DNA from: JBGTKH01 sp041744735
Lineage (GTDB): Bacteria; Planctomycetota; Planctomycetia; Pirellulales; Pirellulaceae
Assembly: GCA_041744735.1 (NCBI GenBank)
Contig: JBGTKH010000579.1
Location: 1-9,779, forward strand
Direction of reading: 5' to 3'
Length of the DNA: 9,779 nt
The notes below the pieces were generated by a model. The model did no database searches, was not told where the DNA came from, and saw nothing but the letters and a program-made list of their open reading frames with translations. The translations under genes were made by a program, and so were the position numbers. Positions 1-5,775 of this stretch are shown here, in pieces. Position 1 is the stretch's first letter; every line of letters starts with the position of its first letter.

Positions 1-1
1 C

Positions 2-64
2 GGCGAATATCGCGGCGGTGGCGGAGGCCGACGGGGCGGCGGTGGACGCGGTGACCGGCGGTAG
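2..64 (+). CDS. C-terminal end of a Gly/Arg-rich (RGG-box) protein, partial
   Basis: The frame beginning at base 2 is open and ends at TAG 62-64. It encodes 20 residues that are almost only Gly and Arg (GGGGGRRGGGGRGDRR at the end). Such RGG tails are known at the C-termini of bacterial RRM-type RNA-binding proteins and some DEAD-box RNA helicases, where they bind RNA non-specifically. Nothing upstream is visible, so the choice between these families cannot be made. The hairpin terminator about 50 bases downstream supports a real gene end here. Another frame of this GC-rich stretch could also look open by chance, but the tail composition and the terminator favour this one. Confidence 0.55.
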   Translation, partial: GEYRGGGGGRRGGGGRGDRR

Positions 65-115
65 TCCGTCACGAGGTGTTCTCGCTCGAGCGTCAATTGG
101 ATTGTAAACTTCATT

Positions 116-158
116 CGCCCGTCGGCCAACATCTGTTGGCCGATGGGCGATCTTCTTT
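116..158 (+). terminator. Hairpin terminator after the RGG-tail gene
   Basis: Arms 116-131 and 134-149 form a 16-bp stem with a single G-U wobble (121/144) and a minimal loop. The stem is followed by the T-rich stretch atcttcttt (150-158). This is the shape of an intrinsic terminator for the gene ending at 64. The U-tract is interrupted by C residues, so termination may be incomplete. Confidence 0.65.
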
Positions 159-192
159 GAGCATCCACTGGTCTGTCGGCCGTGCGTTGGTG

Positions 193-256
193 GTAGCCGA
201 AGTCGCCAGACTTTGGCCGGCTCTCGGGAAAACCAAACTCTGGCGAGTTCGGCTAC
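193..256. repeat. Long imperfect palindrome, REP-like intergenic element
   Basis: Left arm 193-210 (gtagccgaagtcgccaga) pairs with right arm 239-256 (tctggcgagttcggctac) with one mismatch, 202/247. After the 211/238 mismatch the pairing continues 5 bp inward (212-216 with 233-237), leaving a 16-base loop. It has no T-tract after it and sits directly ahead of the kinase start at 278, so it is not a typical terminator. From memory, closely similar palindromes with the core GCCGAAGTCGCCAGACTTTGG are dispersed in planctomycete genomes. That recollection was not checked, and no second copy is visible in this window. Confidence 0.6.
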
Positions 257-277
257 ACACAACAGCCGCCGTTACCC

Positions 278-1048
278 ATGCCCGATCACACGCCCAGCGA
301 ATCCGATCAGCGCGATCAGCGGCTGCTGGCTCAGTACCAGGAGTTGGCCGAATTGGCCGGCTCGTTGGCGCACGAGATCAAGAATCCGCTGTCCGTGATC
401 CGCATGAACATGGACTTGCTGGCCGAGGATTTTCGGGGCAGCGAAACGCCGCGAGAACGGCGGGCACTGAATAAGATCAGCATCGTGCACAGCCAATGCA
501 CGCGGCTGGAGAATCTGCTCAACGATTTTCTGAAATTCGCGCGGCTGCGGCATCTGGACATGCGCGCCGGCAGCTTGAACGAGCAGATCGACCGCGTGCT
601 GGATCTGTACGAACCGCAGGCTCGCGAAACGGGTGTCGAGATCATTCGTTACCTCGACGCAGACCTGCCCAGCATCGTGCTGGACAGCGAAACGCTGCAA
701 GCTGCGCTGCTGAACCTGGTTAAGAACGCTCTGGAAGCGATGCCCAACGGTGGCCAGCTTATGGCGCGCACACGAATGACTCGTACCGGCGTAGCGCTCG
801 ACCTGATCGACACCGGCTGCGGCATGGATGAGAAGACCGCGCTGCACATGTTCGAAGCCTTCTTCTCAACCAAAGACGGCGGCTCGGGCCTCGGTCTGCC
901 CACGGCGCGCAAGATCATCGAAGCCCACGGCGGCCGCATCGACGTGCAAAGCGAACTGCACCGCGGCACCCAATTCACGCTCGAATTCCCCACGCCCGCG
1001 CGGCTGATGTCCGGTGGCGACGCAGTCGCCAGGGAGTGCGAGCAATAG
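278..1048 (+). CDS. Sensor-less, soluble histidine kinase (NtrB-like)
   Basis: A 256-residue kinase that should autophosphorylate on His and pass the phosphate to a response regulator. The HisKA H-box SLAHEIKNPLSV gives phospho-acceptor H32. The HATPase domain shows the N box NLVKNALEAM (Asn146 and Asn150), G1 box DTGCGM (178-183), F-box region FEAFFSTKD (192-200) and G2 box GGSGLGL (201-207). Only about 28 residues precede the H-box, so there is no PAS, HAMP or transmembrane segment and the protein should be cytosolic. The input must come through a partner protein or the short N-terminus. No response regulator lies nearby, so it is an orphan within this window. The ATG at 278 has no clear Shine-Dalgarno, and the 193-256 palindrome ends 21 bases upstream. 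The HEIKNPL box resembles NtrB/HydH-type kinases that usually partner sigma-54 regulators; that pairing is inference. Confidence 0.9.
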   Translation: MPDHTPSESDQRDQRLLAQYQELAELAGSLAHEIKNPLSVIRMNMDLLAEDFRGSETPRERRALNKISIVHSQCTRLENLLNDFLKFARLRHLDMRAGSLNEQIDRVLDLYEPQARETGVEIIRYLDADLPSIVLDSETLQAALLNLVKNALEAMPNGGQLMARTRMTRTGVALDLIDTGCGMDEKTALHMFEAFFSTKDGGSGLGLPTARKIIEAHGGRIDVQSELHRGTQFTLEFPTPARLMSGGDAVARECEQ

Positions 1049-1077
1049 CATGGTAACGGACAGGGTCGCCGCAAGTC

Positions 1078-1104
1078 TTGCCCTGCGTTATCATTTGTGA
1101 TAAT
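1078..1104 (+). promoter_or_regulatory. Extended -10 promoter with operator-like palindrome for the toxin-antitoxin remnant
   Basis: TGT-GATAAT (1096-1104) matches an extended -10 element. A weak -35, TTGCCC (1078-1083), lies 15 bp upstream. The -10 is part of a perfect inverted repeat, ttatca-tttg-tgataa (1088-1103). The -35 overlaps another near-palindrome, gcaagtcttgc (1071-1081). Toxin-antitoxin operons are commonly autorepressed by the antitoxin at a palindrome over the -10, and the XRE antitoxin at 1235 is the natural candidate. Binding is inferred, not shown. Confidence 0.4.
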
Positions 1105-1125
1105 CTCTTGGTTGGAGCCACTCAG

Positions 1126-1230
1126 ATGCCGTGGTACGACATTTTCTGGAACTACGAAGATGACGACGGTAACGTGGCTCACATCGCCGAGAATGGATAT
1201 CCCGTAACCGCATTTGAAGTCGAGGAATAA
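1126..1230 (+). pseudogene. Toxin remnant with in-frame internal deletion (34 codons)
   Basis: The ATG at 1126 opens a 34-codon frame ending at TAA 1228-1230, 4 bases before the antitoxin ATG. The first part, MPWYDIFWNYEDD followed by GNVAHIAENG, resembles the N-terminus of small toxins paired with XRE antitoxins (BrnT/DUF4258-like proteins with an HIAEHG segment). The last residues, YPVTAFEVEE, resemble the C-terminal strand of the same family. Those toxins are normally about 75-90 residues, so the catalytic middle seems to be missing and the two ends are joined in frame. It is probably inactive. It could instead be a genuine short peptide, or the translation may serve only to couple to the downstream antitoxin. 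The family assignment is from memory of sequence style and should be checked. Confidence 0.5.
1222..1226 (+). promoter_or_regulatory. Shine-Dalgarno setting the antitoxin start
   Basis: GAGGA lies 8 bases before the ATG at 1235, inside the last codons of the toxin remnant. It favours this ATG over an in-frame TTG at 1214 that would add seven residues overlapping the remnant. Confidence 0.55.
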
Positions 1231-1234
1231 AATC

Positions 1235-1594
1235 ATGGCGAAGCGAAAGGTACGCAGCGTGCCAAGGACGCTTACGGAGGAAGATCGCATCCGTCATAAA
1301 AGGCTTCGTGAACAGGTTGAACAGGAGAAGCCGGAACTGATTGCGCGCGGGCGTGCGATAAAGGCAAGACACGCCCGGTTGCGCGAGGCCGTTTCTGTTT
1401 TAAAGGCCACGCGCGAGTCCCTAGGATTAAGTTTGGCTGACATTAAAGAACGGACGGGAATCGAAAAGGGCAATCTATCGCGATTGGAGAACGCGGTGAA
1501 TCCAAACCCAACCATCGAAACGTTAACCCGCTATGCAGATGCGGTTGGCAAAGAGTTGGTCATCGCCTTAGTCGATAAGCCCTCCTCGGTTTAA
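1235..1594 (+). CDS. XRE-family antitoxin / transcriptional regulator
   Basis: A 119-residue protein with a charged, helical N-terminal half (about 1-50, rich in Arg, Lys and Glu) and a Cro/C1-type helix-turn-helix from about 52 to 112. The segment SLADIKERTGIEKGNLSRLE (66-85) is a standard XRE scaffold and recognition helix, followed by PTIETLTRYADAVGKEL. This layout is typical of antitoxins encoded just after a small BrnT/DUF4258-like toxin; such proteins neutralise the toxin and repress the operon. Here the upstream toxin appears gutted, so the protein may now act only as a DNA-binding regulator. It begins 4 bases after the toxin remnant and ends 25 bases before addB, so it may be co-transcribed with addB and influence its expression. 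Base composition looks less GC-rich than the genes on either side, which fits separate acquisition. Confidence 0.85.
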   Translation: MAKRKVRSVPRTLTEEDRIRHKRLREQVEQEKPELIARGRAIKARHARLREAVSVLKATRESLGLSLADIKERTGIEKGNLSRLENAVNPNPTIETLTRYADAVGKELVIALVDKPSSV

Positions 1595-1619
1595 ACTTCA
1601 CGAACGGACGGAAGCGGCG

Positions 1620-4403
1620 ATGCCTATCACACGGAAGTTTATCGATTGGAGTCGGCCGGCGCTGCCGGCCGCGGCTGAATTTCTGCTTGAAACGTACGTC
1701 CGTGGCGGCGTCTTCGATTTGGGAGACGTGGTCATCGTTGTGCCTGGCGGCCGCGCGGGCCGGCGGCTAATGGAGATTCTGGTCCAACTTGCGGAAGAGC
1801 GGTCGCTGGTCTTGTTTCCGCCGCACGTCGAGACCATGGGCTCGCTGCCCGAACGGCTATACGAATCCAAGCGGCCGTTTGCCAACGATTTGGTTCAGCA
1901 GCTTGCCTGGGTGCACGCACTGCGCAGCATTGCGGCCAAGCAACTGGCGCAAGTCATGCCGCAACTGCCGGCCGACGACGATGTGTTGCGGTGGATGGAC
2001 TTGGGGGCTCTGCTGTGGCAGCAACATCGCGAACTGGCGGCCGACGCGATGGATTTTGCGCACGTCGCGCGGATCGGTCACAGTTTGGAGGGCTTTCGCG
2101 AAATCGATCGCTGGAAACTGCTGTCGAAAATTCAACAACGTTATCTGCAGCTTTTAGATCATCATCAGCTTTGGGATTTGCAAACGGCGCGGCTGTACGC
2201 GATTGAGCATCGGGAGTGCCGCACGGATCGCGACATCGTGCTGGTGGGCACGGCCGACATGAATCGGGCCATGCGGCGGATGTTGGATCAGGTCGCAGAC
2301 CGAGTCGTGTCGCTGATCTTCGCGCCGCCGCAGCTTGCCGATCGCTTTGACGAGCATGGCTGTCTGCTGCCGGATGCCTGGCAAGATGCGCCACTGGACT
2401 TGGCCACGGAGCAGGTGCAAGTGGTCGACGGGCCGGCCGACGTGGCGGATGCAGTGGTGCGAGCGATCGCCGGCTTCGACGGCCGCTATCGCGCGGATGA
2501 AATCACGGTGGGCGTGCCCGACGAGCAAGCCGTGCCGCAAATCCAGCGGCAACTCTTGCAGTGCGGCGTGCCATCGCGGTGGGTGGTTGGAAAATCGTTG
2601 CCCGACACGACGCCCTATCGGTTGCTCGAAGCGCTCGCCGATTTCGCAGACCGGGGCCGATACGCCGATTTCGCAGCGCTCGTGCGGCATCCCGACGTGT
2701 TTGACTGGATCGCGCGGCAGGGCATTCGCGGCGATTGGTTGTCAGAGCTTGACGAGTATTACAACAATCATCTGCAGCCGCGGCTGGGCGCCTGGCTGGG
2801 CGACGCGCAGGAGTCTCAAAGCCTTCAATTGATTCATGCGGCGTTGAGTGCGGCCACTGAGCCTTTGAACAGTCCGCCGCTTAAGCTCGGTGATTGGGCG
2901 GCGCGAATTGTCGGAGTGCTGTTGCAGTTCTACGGGGACGTGGACGCGGATCGCGAGCATGCAGCGGACCATTACACGCTGAAGGCCTGCGATCAGATTC
3001 ACGACGCCCTGCTGGAGCATCAGGCCGCGCCGCAGCAGCTTGCGCCGACGCTCACCGCGACGGAAGCGATTCGGCTGGTATTGGAGAAGCTGCGGTCGGC
3101 GGTCATTCCACCGCTGGCCGATGAAGACGCGGTCGAACTGCTGGGCTGGCTGGAATTGCCGCTGGATACGGCCGACGCGCTGGTCGTGGCTTCCTTTAAC
3201 GAAGGATTCGTGCCCACGTCGGTAAACTCGGACTTGTTTCTGCCGAACGGATTGCGGCAACGGCTGGGTCTGTTGGACAACGCGCGGCGTTACGCGCGCG
3301 ATGCTTATGCGCTGAGCTTGTTGTTGGCGTCGCGCCAAGAGCTGAAGCTGATCGTCGGCCGGCGCGACGGCGAAGGCAATCCGCTCGCTCCCAGCCGCTT
3401 GTTGTTTGCCACCGACCGCGAAACGATCGCGCGCCGCGCAATCGAATTCTTCGAGCCCCATGTATCGCCGCGCGTGCCACCGCCGCTGCCCGGCGCTCCC
3501 GTTGCCAGGTTGGAGCATTCCGACTTCGTCGTGCGCAAACCGCCGCCGCTGCGAGAACCGCTGCGCGACATGAGCGTGACGGCGTTTCGTTCGTACCTGG
3601 CGTGTCCGTACCGTTTCTATCTGCGTCACGTGCTGGGTTTGCAGCCGCTGAACGACGAAGCCGAAGAGTTAGACGCGCCGACATTCGGCAACTTGATCCA
3701 CGAAGTGCTGCGGCAATTCGGCAGCCAGGACATTCGCCGTTCAACCGACTCGGCTGAAATTCGTCACTTTCTCCACCACGCGCTCAATCAATACGTGGAC
3801 CTGTGGTTGGGGCGCGAGTTGCTGCCGGCCGTCAACGTGCAAATCATGCAGCTTCGTTTGCGGCTGGATGCGTTCGCCGACTGGCAAGCGCGCTGGGCCG
3901 GCGACGGTTGGCAGATTCAACACACCGAAACCGGCGAAGACCGCGAGGCCGTGCAGCTTCACGCGGACGCCGGCCAGTCGATCACGCTGCACGGCCGCAT
4001 CGATCGCATCGACCGTCACGCGGGCTCCGGCCAGTGGGCGATCTTCGATTACAAAACGTCCGACACCGCCAAGAAGCCCGAACAAGCGCACAAACGAGGC
4101 AGCGAGTGGGTCGATTTACAATTGCCCTTATACCGCCACTTGGCTCGGCCGCTGGGAGTAATCGAACCGTTGAAGCTGGGCTACATCGTGCTGCCCAAAG
4201 ACACCACAAAAGTCGGTGCGCTCTTGGCCGAATGGTCCGCTGAAGACTTGGCCGAAGCAGACGAAGTGGCTATCGACGTTGTCCGTCGTGTCCTGCAACA
4301 AGAATTCTGGCCGCCGACTTACCCCGCGCCCAACATCCTGACCGACTACGCCGCGATCTGCCAAGACGGCGCGTTCGACAAGCGGGTTGAGGAAGGCACG
4401 TGA
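1620..4403 (+). CDS. addB: AddB-like PD-(D/E)XK nuclease subunit of a helicase-nuclease
   Basis: A 927-residue protein expected to partner the AddA-like helicase at 5776 in processing double-strand DNA ends for RecA repair. The N-terminal part is an inactivated UvrD-like fold: the Walker A position reads VPGGRAGRRLMEIL and has no GKT. The C-terminal RecB-type nuclease is complete. It begins with AFRSYLACPYRFYL (655-668) and continues with FGNLIHEVL (His694), GRIDRID (792-798, Asp795), FDYKTS (Asp810, Lys812) and QLPLY (834-838). Classical Gram-positive AddB has four Cys holding a 4Fe-4S cluster. Here the first is kept (Cys662), but the C-terminal trio is reduced to a single Cys914, so the cluster is probably absent. 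The ATG at 1620 has GGAAG 5 bases upstream. The gene starts 25 bases after the XRE antitoxin. It could equally be called a RecB-family exonuclease; the AddB name rests on size, domain order and the nearby addA. Confidence 0.85.
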   Translation: MPITRKFIDWSRPALPAAAEFLLETYVRGGVFDLGDVVIVVPGGRAGRRLMEILVQLAEERSLVLFPPHVETMGSLPERLYESKRPFANDLVQQLAWVHALRSIAAKQLAQVMPQLPADDDVLRWMDLGALLWQQHRELAADAMDFAHVARIGHSLEGFREIDRWKLLSKIQQRYLQLLDHHQLWDLQTARLYAIEHRECRTDRDIVLVGTADMNRAMRRMLDQVADRVVSLIFAPPQLADRFDEHGCLLPDAWQDAPLDLATEQVQVVDGPADVADAVVRAIAGFDGRYRADEITVGVPDEQAVPQIQRQLLQCGVPSRWVVGKSLPDTTPYRLLEALADFADRGRYADFAALVRHPDVFDWIARQGIRGDWLSELDEYYNNHLQPRLGAWLGDAQESQSLQLIHAALSAATEPLNSPPLKLGDWAARIVGVLLQFYGDVDADREHAADHYTLKACDQIHDALLEHQAAPQQLAPTLTATEAIRLVLEKLRSAVIPPLADEDAVELLGWLELPLDTADALVVASFNEGFVPTSVNSDLFLPNGLRQRLGLLDNARRYARDAYALSLLLASRQELKLIVGRRDGEGNPLAPSRLLFATDRETIARRAIEFFEPHVSPRVPPPLPGAPVARLEHSDFVVRKPPPLREPLRDMSVTAFRSYLACPYRFYLRHVLGLQPLNDEAEELDAPTFGNLIHEVLRQFGSQDIRRSTDSAEIRHFLHHALNQYVDLWLGRELLPAVNVQIMQLRLRLDAFADWQARWAGDGWQIQHTETGEDREAVQLHADAGQSITLHGRIDRIDRHAGSGQWAIFDYKTSDTAKKPEQAHKRGSEWVDLQLPLYRHLARPLGVIEPLKLGYIVLPKDTTKVGALLAEWSAEDLAEADEVAIDVVRRVLQQEFWPPTYPAPNILTDYAAICQDGAFDKRVEEGT

Positions 4404-4523
4404 GGTGTGGAGGCGGGTATCGACGTGTGAGTCAATCGTCCAAACATGGGTCACGTTCCTTACGCTGGCCACCAAAGGTTTGCTTGTCCGAGCGATTCGC
4501 GAAAAGCCGCCTCAGTCGACGAC

Positions 4524-4529
4524 GGAGGA
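4524..4529 (+). promoter_or_regulatory. Strong Shine-Dalgarno setting the Phd-like start
   Basis: GGAGGA lies 6 bases before the ATG at 4536. It decides in favour of this start over an in-frame ATG at 4446, whose extra 30 residues do not resemble a Phd N-terminus. Confidence 0.7.
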
Positions 4530-4535
4530 AATCCT

Positions 4536-4787
4536 ATGAAGACCGTTAGCATCGAAAATTTCCGCAAGCAGTTTGATGAATACCTAGCGGCTGTGGGTGA
4601 CGACGATATCGTATTACTCAGCGACGATGGGAAGCCATACGCTTTCCTTCAGGCAATTCCGCCAGAAACAGAGCCGCAGTCTGCGTCTTTCGCCCATTCG
4701 CCGGAGTTCTGGCAAATGATCCATCGGCGGCGCCAAGAAGAGGCAGTCCCCTGGGACGAAGCGAAGGAACAACTGGCGCTCGATTAA
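4536..4787 (+). CDS. Phd/YefM-type antitoxin, orphan
   Basis: An 83-residue protein. The N-terminal half, MKTVSIENFRKQFDEYLAAV followed by a VLLSDDGKPYAFLQAI segment, has the Phd/YefM fold pattern: a DNA-binding helix pair, then a beta strand carrying the DGKPYA turn. The acidic and aromatic C-terminal stretch SPEFWQMIHRRRQE (55-68) and WDEAKEQL (73-80) match the region with which such antitoxins wrap and block their toxin. Antitoxins of this class repress their own promoter and bind a downstream PIN or RelE toxin. Here no toxin frame follows on the plus strand; the next gene is the convergent TIR protein. It may be a solitary antitoxin able to counter a toxin encoded elsewhere, or the remnant of a lost module. 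It starts 132 bases after addB, and nothing except the ribosome site is evident in that gap. Confidence 0.8.
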   Translation: MKTVSIENFRKQFDEYLAAVGDDDIVLLSDDGKPYAFLQAIPPETEPQSASFAHSPEFWQMIHRRRQEEAVPWDEAKEQLALD

Positions 4788-4801
4788 TCCGATGAACCGC
4801 A

Positions 4802-4822
4802 CGCCGTTTTGTGCACACGGCG
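4802..4822. terminator. Weak hairpin between convergent genes
   Basis: cgccgt (4802-4807) pairs perfectly with acggcg (4817-4822) around a 9-base loop. A second small inverted repeat, gatgtg/cacatc, at 4822-4840 overlaps the TIR stop codon. The stems are short and there is no clean T-tract, so a role as shared terminator for the Phd-like and TIR genes is only suggested by position. Confidence 0.25.
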
Positions 4823-4838
4823 ATGTGGGCATGGCACA

Positions 4839-5561
4839 TCACGGTACAGGCTTCAGCATGTCTTCGATGCGATCGGCCAGCCGATCCCAAAGCTGTGGCT
4901 GCGGGGACGCAAGAATCTTTCGGATGCTTTCCGCAACGATGGCGAAAATATGATCCTGTTCCCGCTTGCTTTTGCCGGTTAGCGGACTAGATGGTGAATT
5001 GACGGCCTGAAACTGCCGCAGCGGGGTCCGTTCGAAGCGGCACGGACTGACGATCACCGAAAGGATGTGCACGCCACGATCGCGAGCGCCCTCCAGAAGA
5101 ATTGGAATCTCTCGTGCAATGACATAGTCGGACGCTAGGTAGTCAGCACTCACCAGCAACACGGCGACCCGCGCGGCCTCTAACGCCGCCTCGATTTGCT
5201 CGCGCCAGCGGCTGCCTTGCTCGATTCGGGTGTCATCCCAAATATCCACAGCCGCGTCGTGTTCAAGGGGCTTCAGGTACTCCAGCAGCCGTTCTAACCA
5301 TTCCTGATCAGCACGGTTATAGCTAATAAAGACTCGCGGACGTTGGTCGCTTTCAGTGCTCGTTGAAGTGGCAACGGATTCATTGGATAGGGCGGCGAGT
5401 TGCTTGCGATGCCGGAACAATTCTTTCTGCAGCTCTTCGATCTTGCTCTCGACGTGTGCACGTTCGATGGGGTCGGACGTGAAGATCCGCTTCCGTTCGA
5501 CCTCAGCGAGAAACTCCTCGGAGAGGGTGATTCGTTCCTGCAATTCCTGTGCGTTGGCCAC
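4839..5561 (-). CDS. TIR-domain protein with N-terminal coiled coil
   Basis: A 240-residue soluble protein. Residues 1-60 are charged and heptad-like (LSEEFLAEVERKR, IEELQKELFRHRKQL), so an oligomerising coiled coil is likely. A Ser/Thr-rich linker (61-72) leads to a bacterial TIR domain from about 74 to 215: RVFISYNRAD (76-85), the DIWDD region (106-110), VLLVSADYLASDYVIARE (134-151) and a conserved-looking LRQFQAVNSPSSPL (181-194). Glu151 sits where the catalytic Glu of NAD-cleaving TIR domains is expected. Bacterial TIR proteins often deplete NAD+ or make cyclic ADP-ribose signals in anti-phage defence; that role is inferred. A short helical tail follows to residue 240. The start is GTG, supported by AAGGGG upstream. 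It is convergent with the Phd-like gene and divergent from addA. No separate sensor protein is visible, so the trigger is unknown. Confidence 0.88.
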   Translation of the reverse strand: MANAQELQERITLSEEFLAEVERKRIFTSDPIERAHVESKIEELQKELFRHRKQLAALSNESVATSTSTESDQRPRVFISYNRADQEWLERLLEYLKPLEHDAAVDIWDDTRIEQGSRWREQIEAALEAARVAVLLVSADYLASDYVIAREIPILLEGARDRGVHILSVIVSPCRFERTPLRQFQAVNSPSSPLTGKSKREQDHIFAIVAESIRKILASPQPQLWDRLADRIEDMLKPVP

Positions 5562-5568
5562 AAGCCTT

Positions 5569-5574
5569 CCCCTT
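5569..5574 (-). promoter_or_regulatory. Shine-Dalgarno setting the GTG start of the TIR gene
   Basis: On the minus strand AAGGGG ends 7 bases before the GTG at 5561-5559. It supports the GTG start and the full N-terminal coiled coil. Confidence 0.55.
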
Positions 5575-5617
5575 ATCGATTGGACGTTTCCGTCAACTGA
5601 AAGTCATCTAACACGTT

Positions 5618-5646
5618 ATCATATTCGTCCCTGGAAAGCCGAGCAA
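5618..5646 (-). promoter_or_regulatory. Candidate promoter of the TIR gene
   Basis: On the minus strand TTGCTC (5646-5641) and TATGAT (5623-5618) are separated by 17 bp. The -10 matches consensus at five of six positions; the -35 is weak. Transcription would start near 5610 and leave a leader of about 50 bases. The -35 lies inside the palindrome cgagc-aa-gctcg (5640-5651), a possible operator. Confidence 0.4.
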
Positions 5647-5649
5647 GCT

Positions 5650-5680
5650 CGAACCGTGGTAGTGCGGTACCCGAACCGTG
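5650..5680. repeat. 9-bp direct repeat with 22-bp period in the TIR-addA spacer
   Basis: cgaaccgtg occurs at 5650-5658 and again at 5672-5680. The 22-bp period is about two DNA turns, so both copies face the same side of the helix. They lie between the candidate TIR -35 and the candidate addA -10, where a regulator could touch both promoters. No cognate regulator can be named. Confidence 0.4.
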
Positions 5681-5683
5681 TTG

Positions 5684-5692
5684 TGTTACAAT
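5684..5692 (+). promoter_or_regulatory. Candidate extended -10 promoter of addA
   Basis: TGT-TACAAT fits an extended -10 element. No good -35 is present at 16-18 bp, which extended -10 promoters can tolerate. The second direct-repeat copy ends 3 bases upstream. The start site would be near 5699, leaving a leader of about 77 bases before the ATG at 5776. Confidence 0.35.
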
Positions 5693-5775
5693 CTACACTG
5701 TGTTCGCGCGGGGCGACAATCGTATCGCCAACGTTGTTCACGGAACACTGTGGTAGCAAACGGAGTTGCAGAGAC

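Noticed and set aside
76..474. 132-codon plus-strand frame with a start near 76
   Set aside because: It runs through the terminator, the palindrome and the kinase gene in the wrong frame, and its product is Arg/Ala-rich with no motifs.
1061..1085. Terminator for the histidine kinase (caggg...ccctg)
   Set aside because: There are only 5 bp of stem around a 15-base loop and no T-tract. The sequence is better read as part of the promoter region of the next module.
1214..1234. TTG start giving the XRE antitoxin seven extra residues
   Set aside because: It overlaps the toxin remnant in another frame. The ATG at 1235 has GAGGA 8 bases upstream and gives the usual MAKRK-type start.
2742..3629. 295-codon open frame on the minus strand
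   Set aside because: It is antisense to addB, with the same Gln/Arg-rich shadow composition and no domain features.
4446..4535. 30-residue N-terminal extension of the Phd-like antitoxin
   Set aside because: The extension does not resemble Phd proteins, and the ATG at 4536 has a strong GGAGGA site at the right distance.
4792..4953. 54-codon frame after the Phd-like gene, considered as the missing toxin
   Set aside because: It overlaps the end of the TIR gene on the opposite strand. Its Ser/Cys/Met-rich translation matches no toxin pattern, and no ribosome site precedes it.
5356..5775. In-frame N-terminal extension of addA by 140 residues
   Set aside because: It is antisense to the TIR gene over 5356-5561. 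Its protein is Ser/Arg/Cys-rich with no family resemblance, and the normal AddA N-terminus begins about ten residues before Walker A, as it does from 5776.
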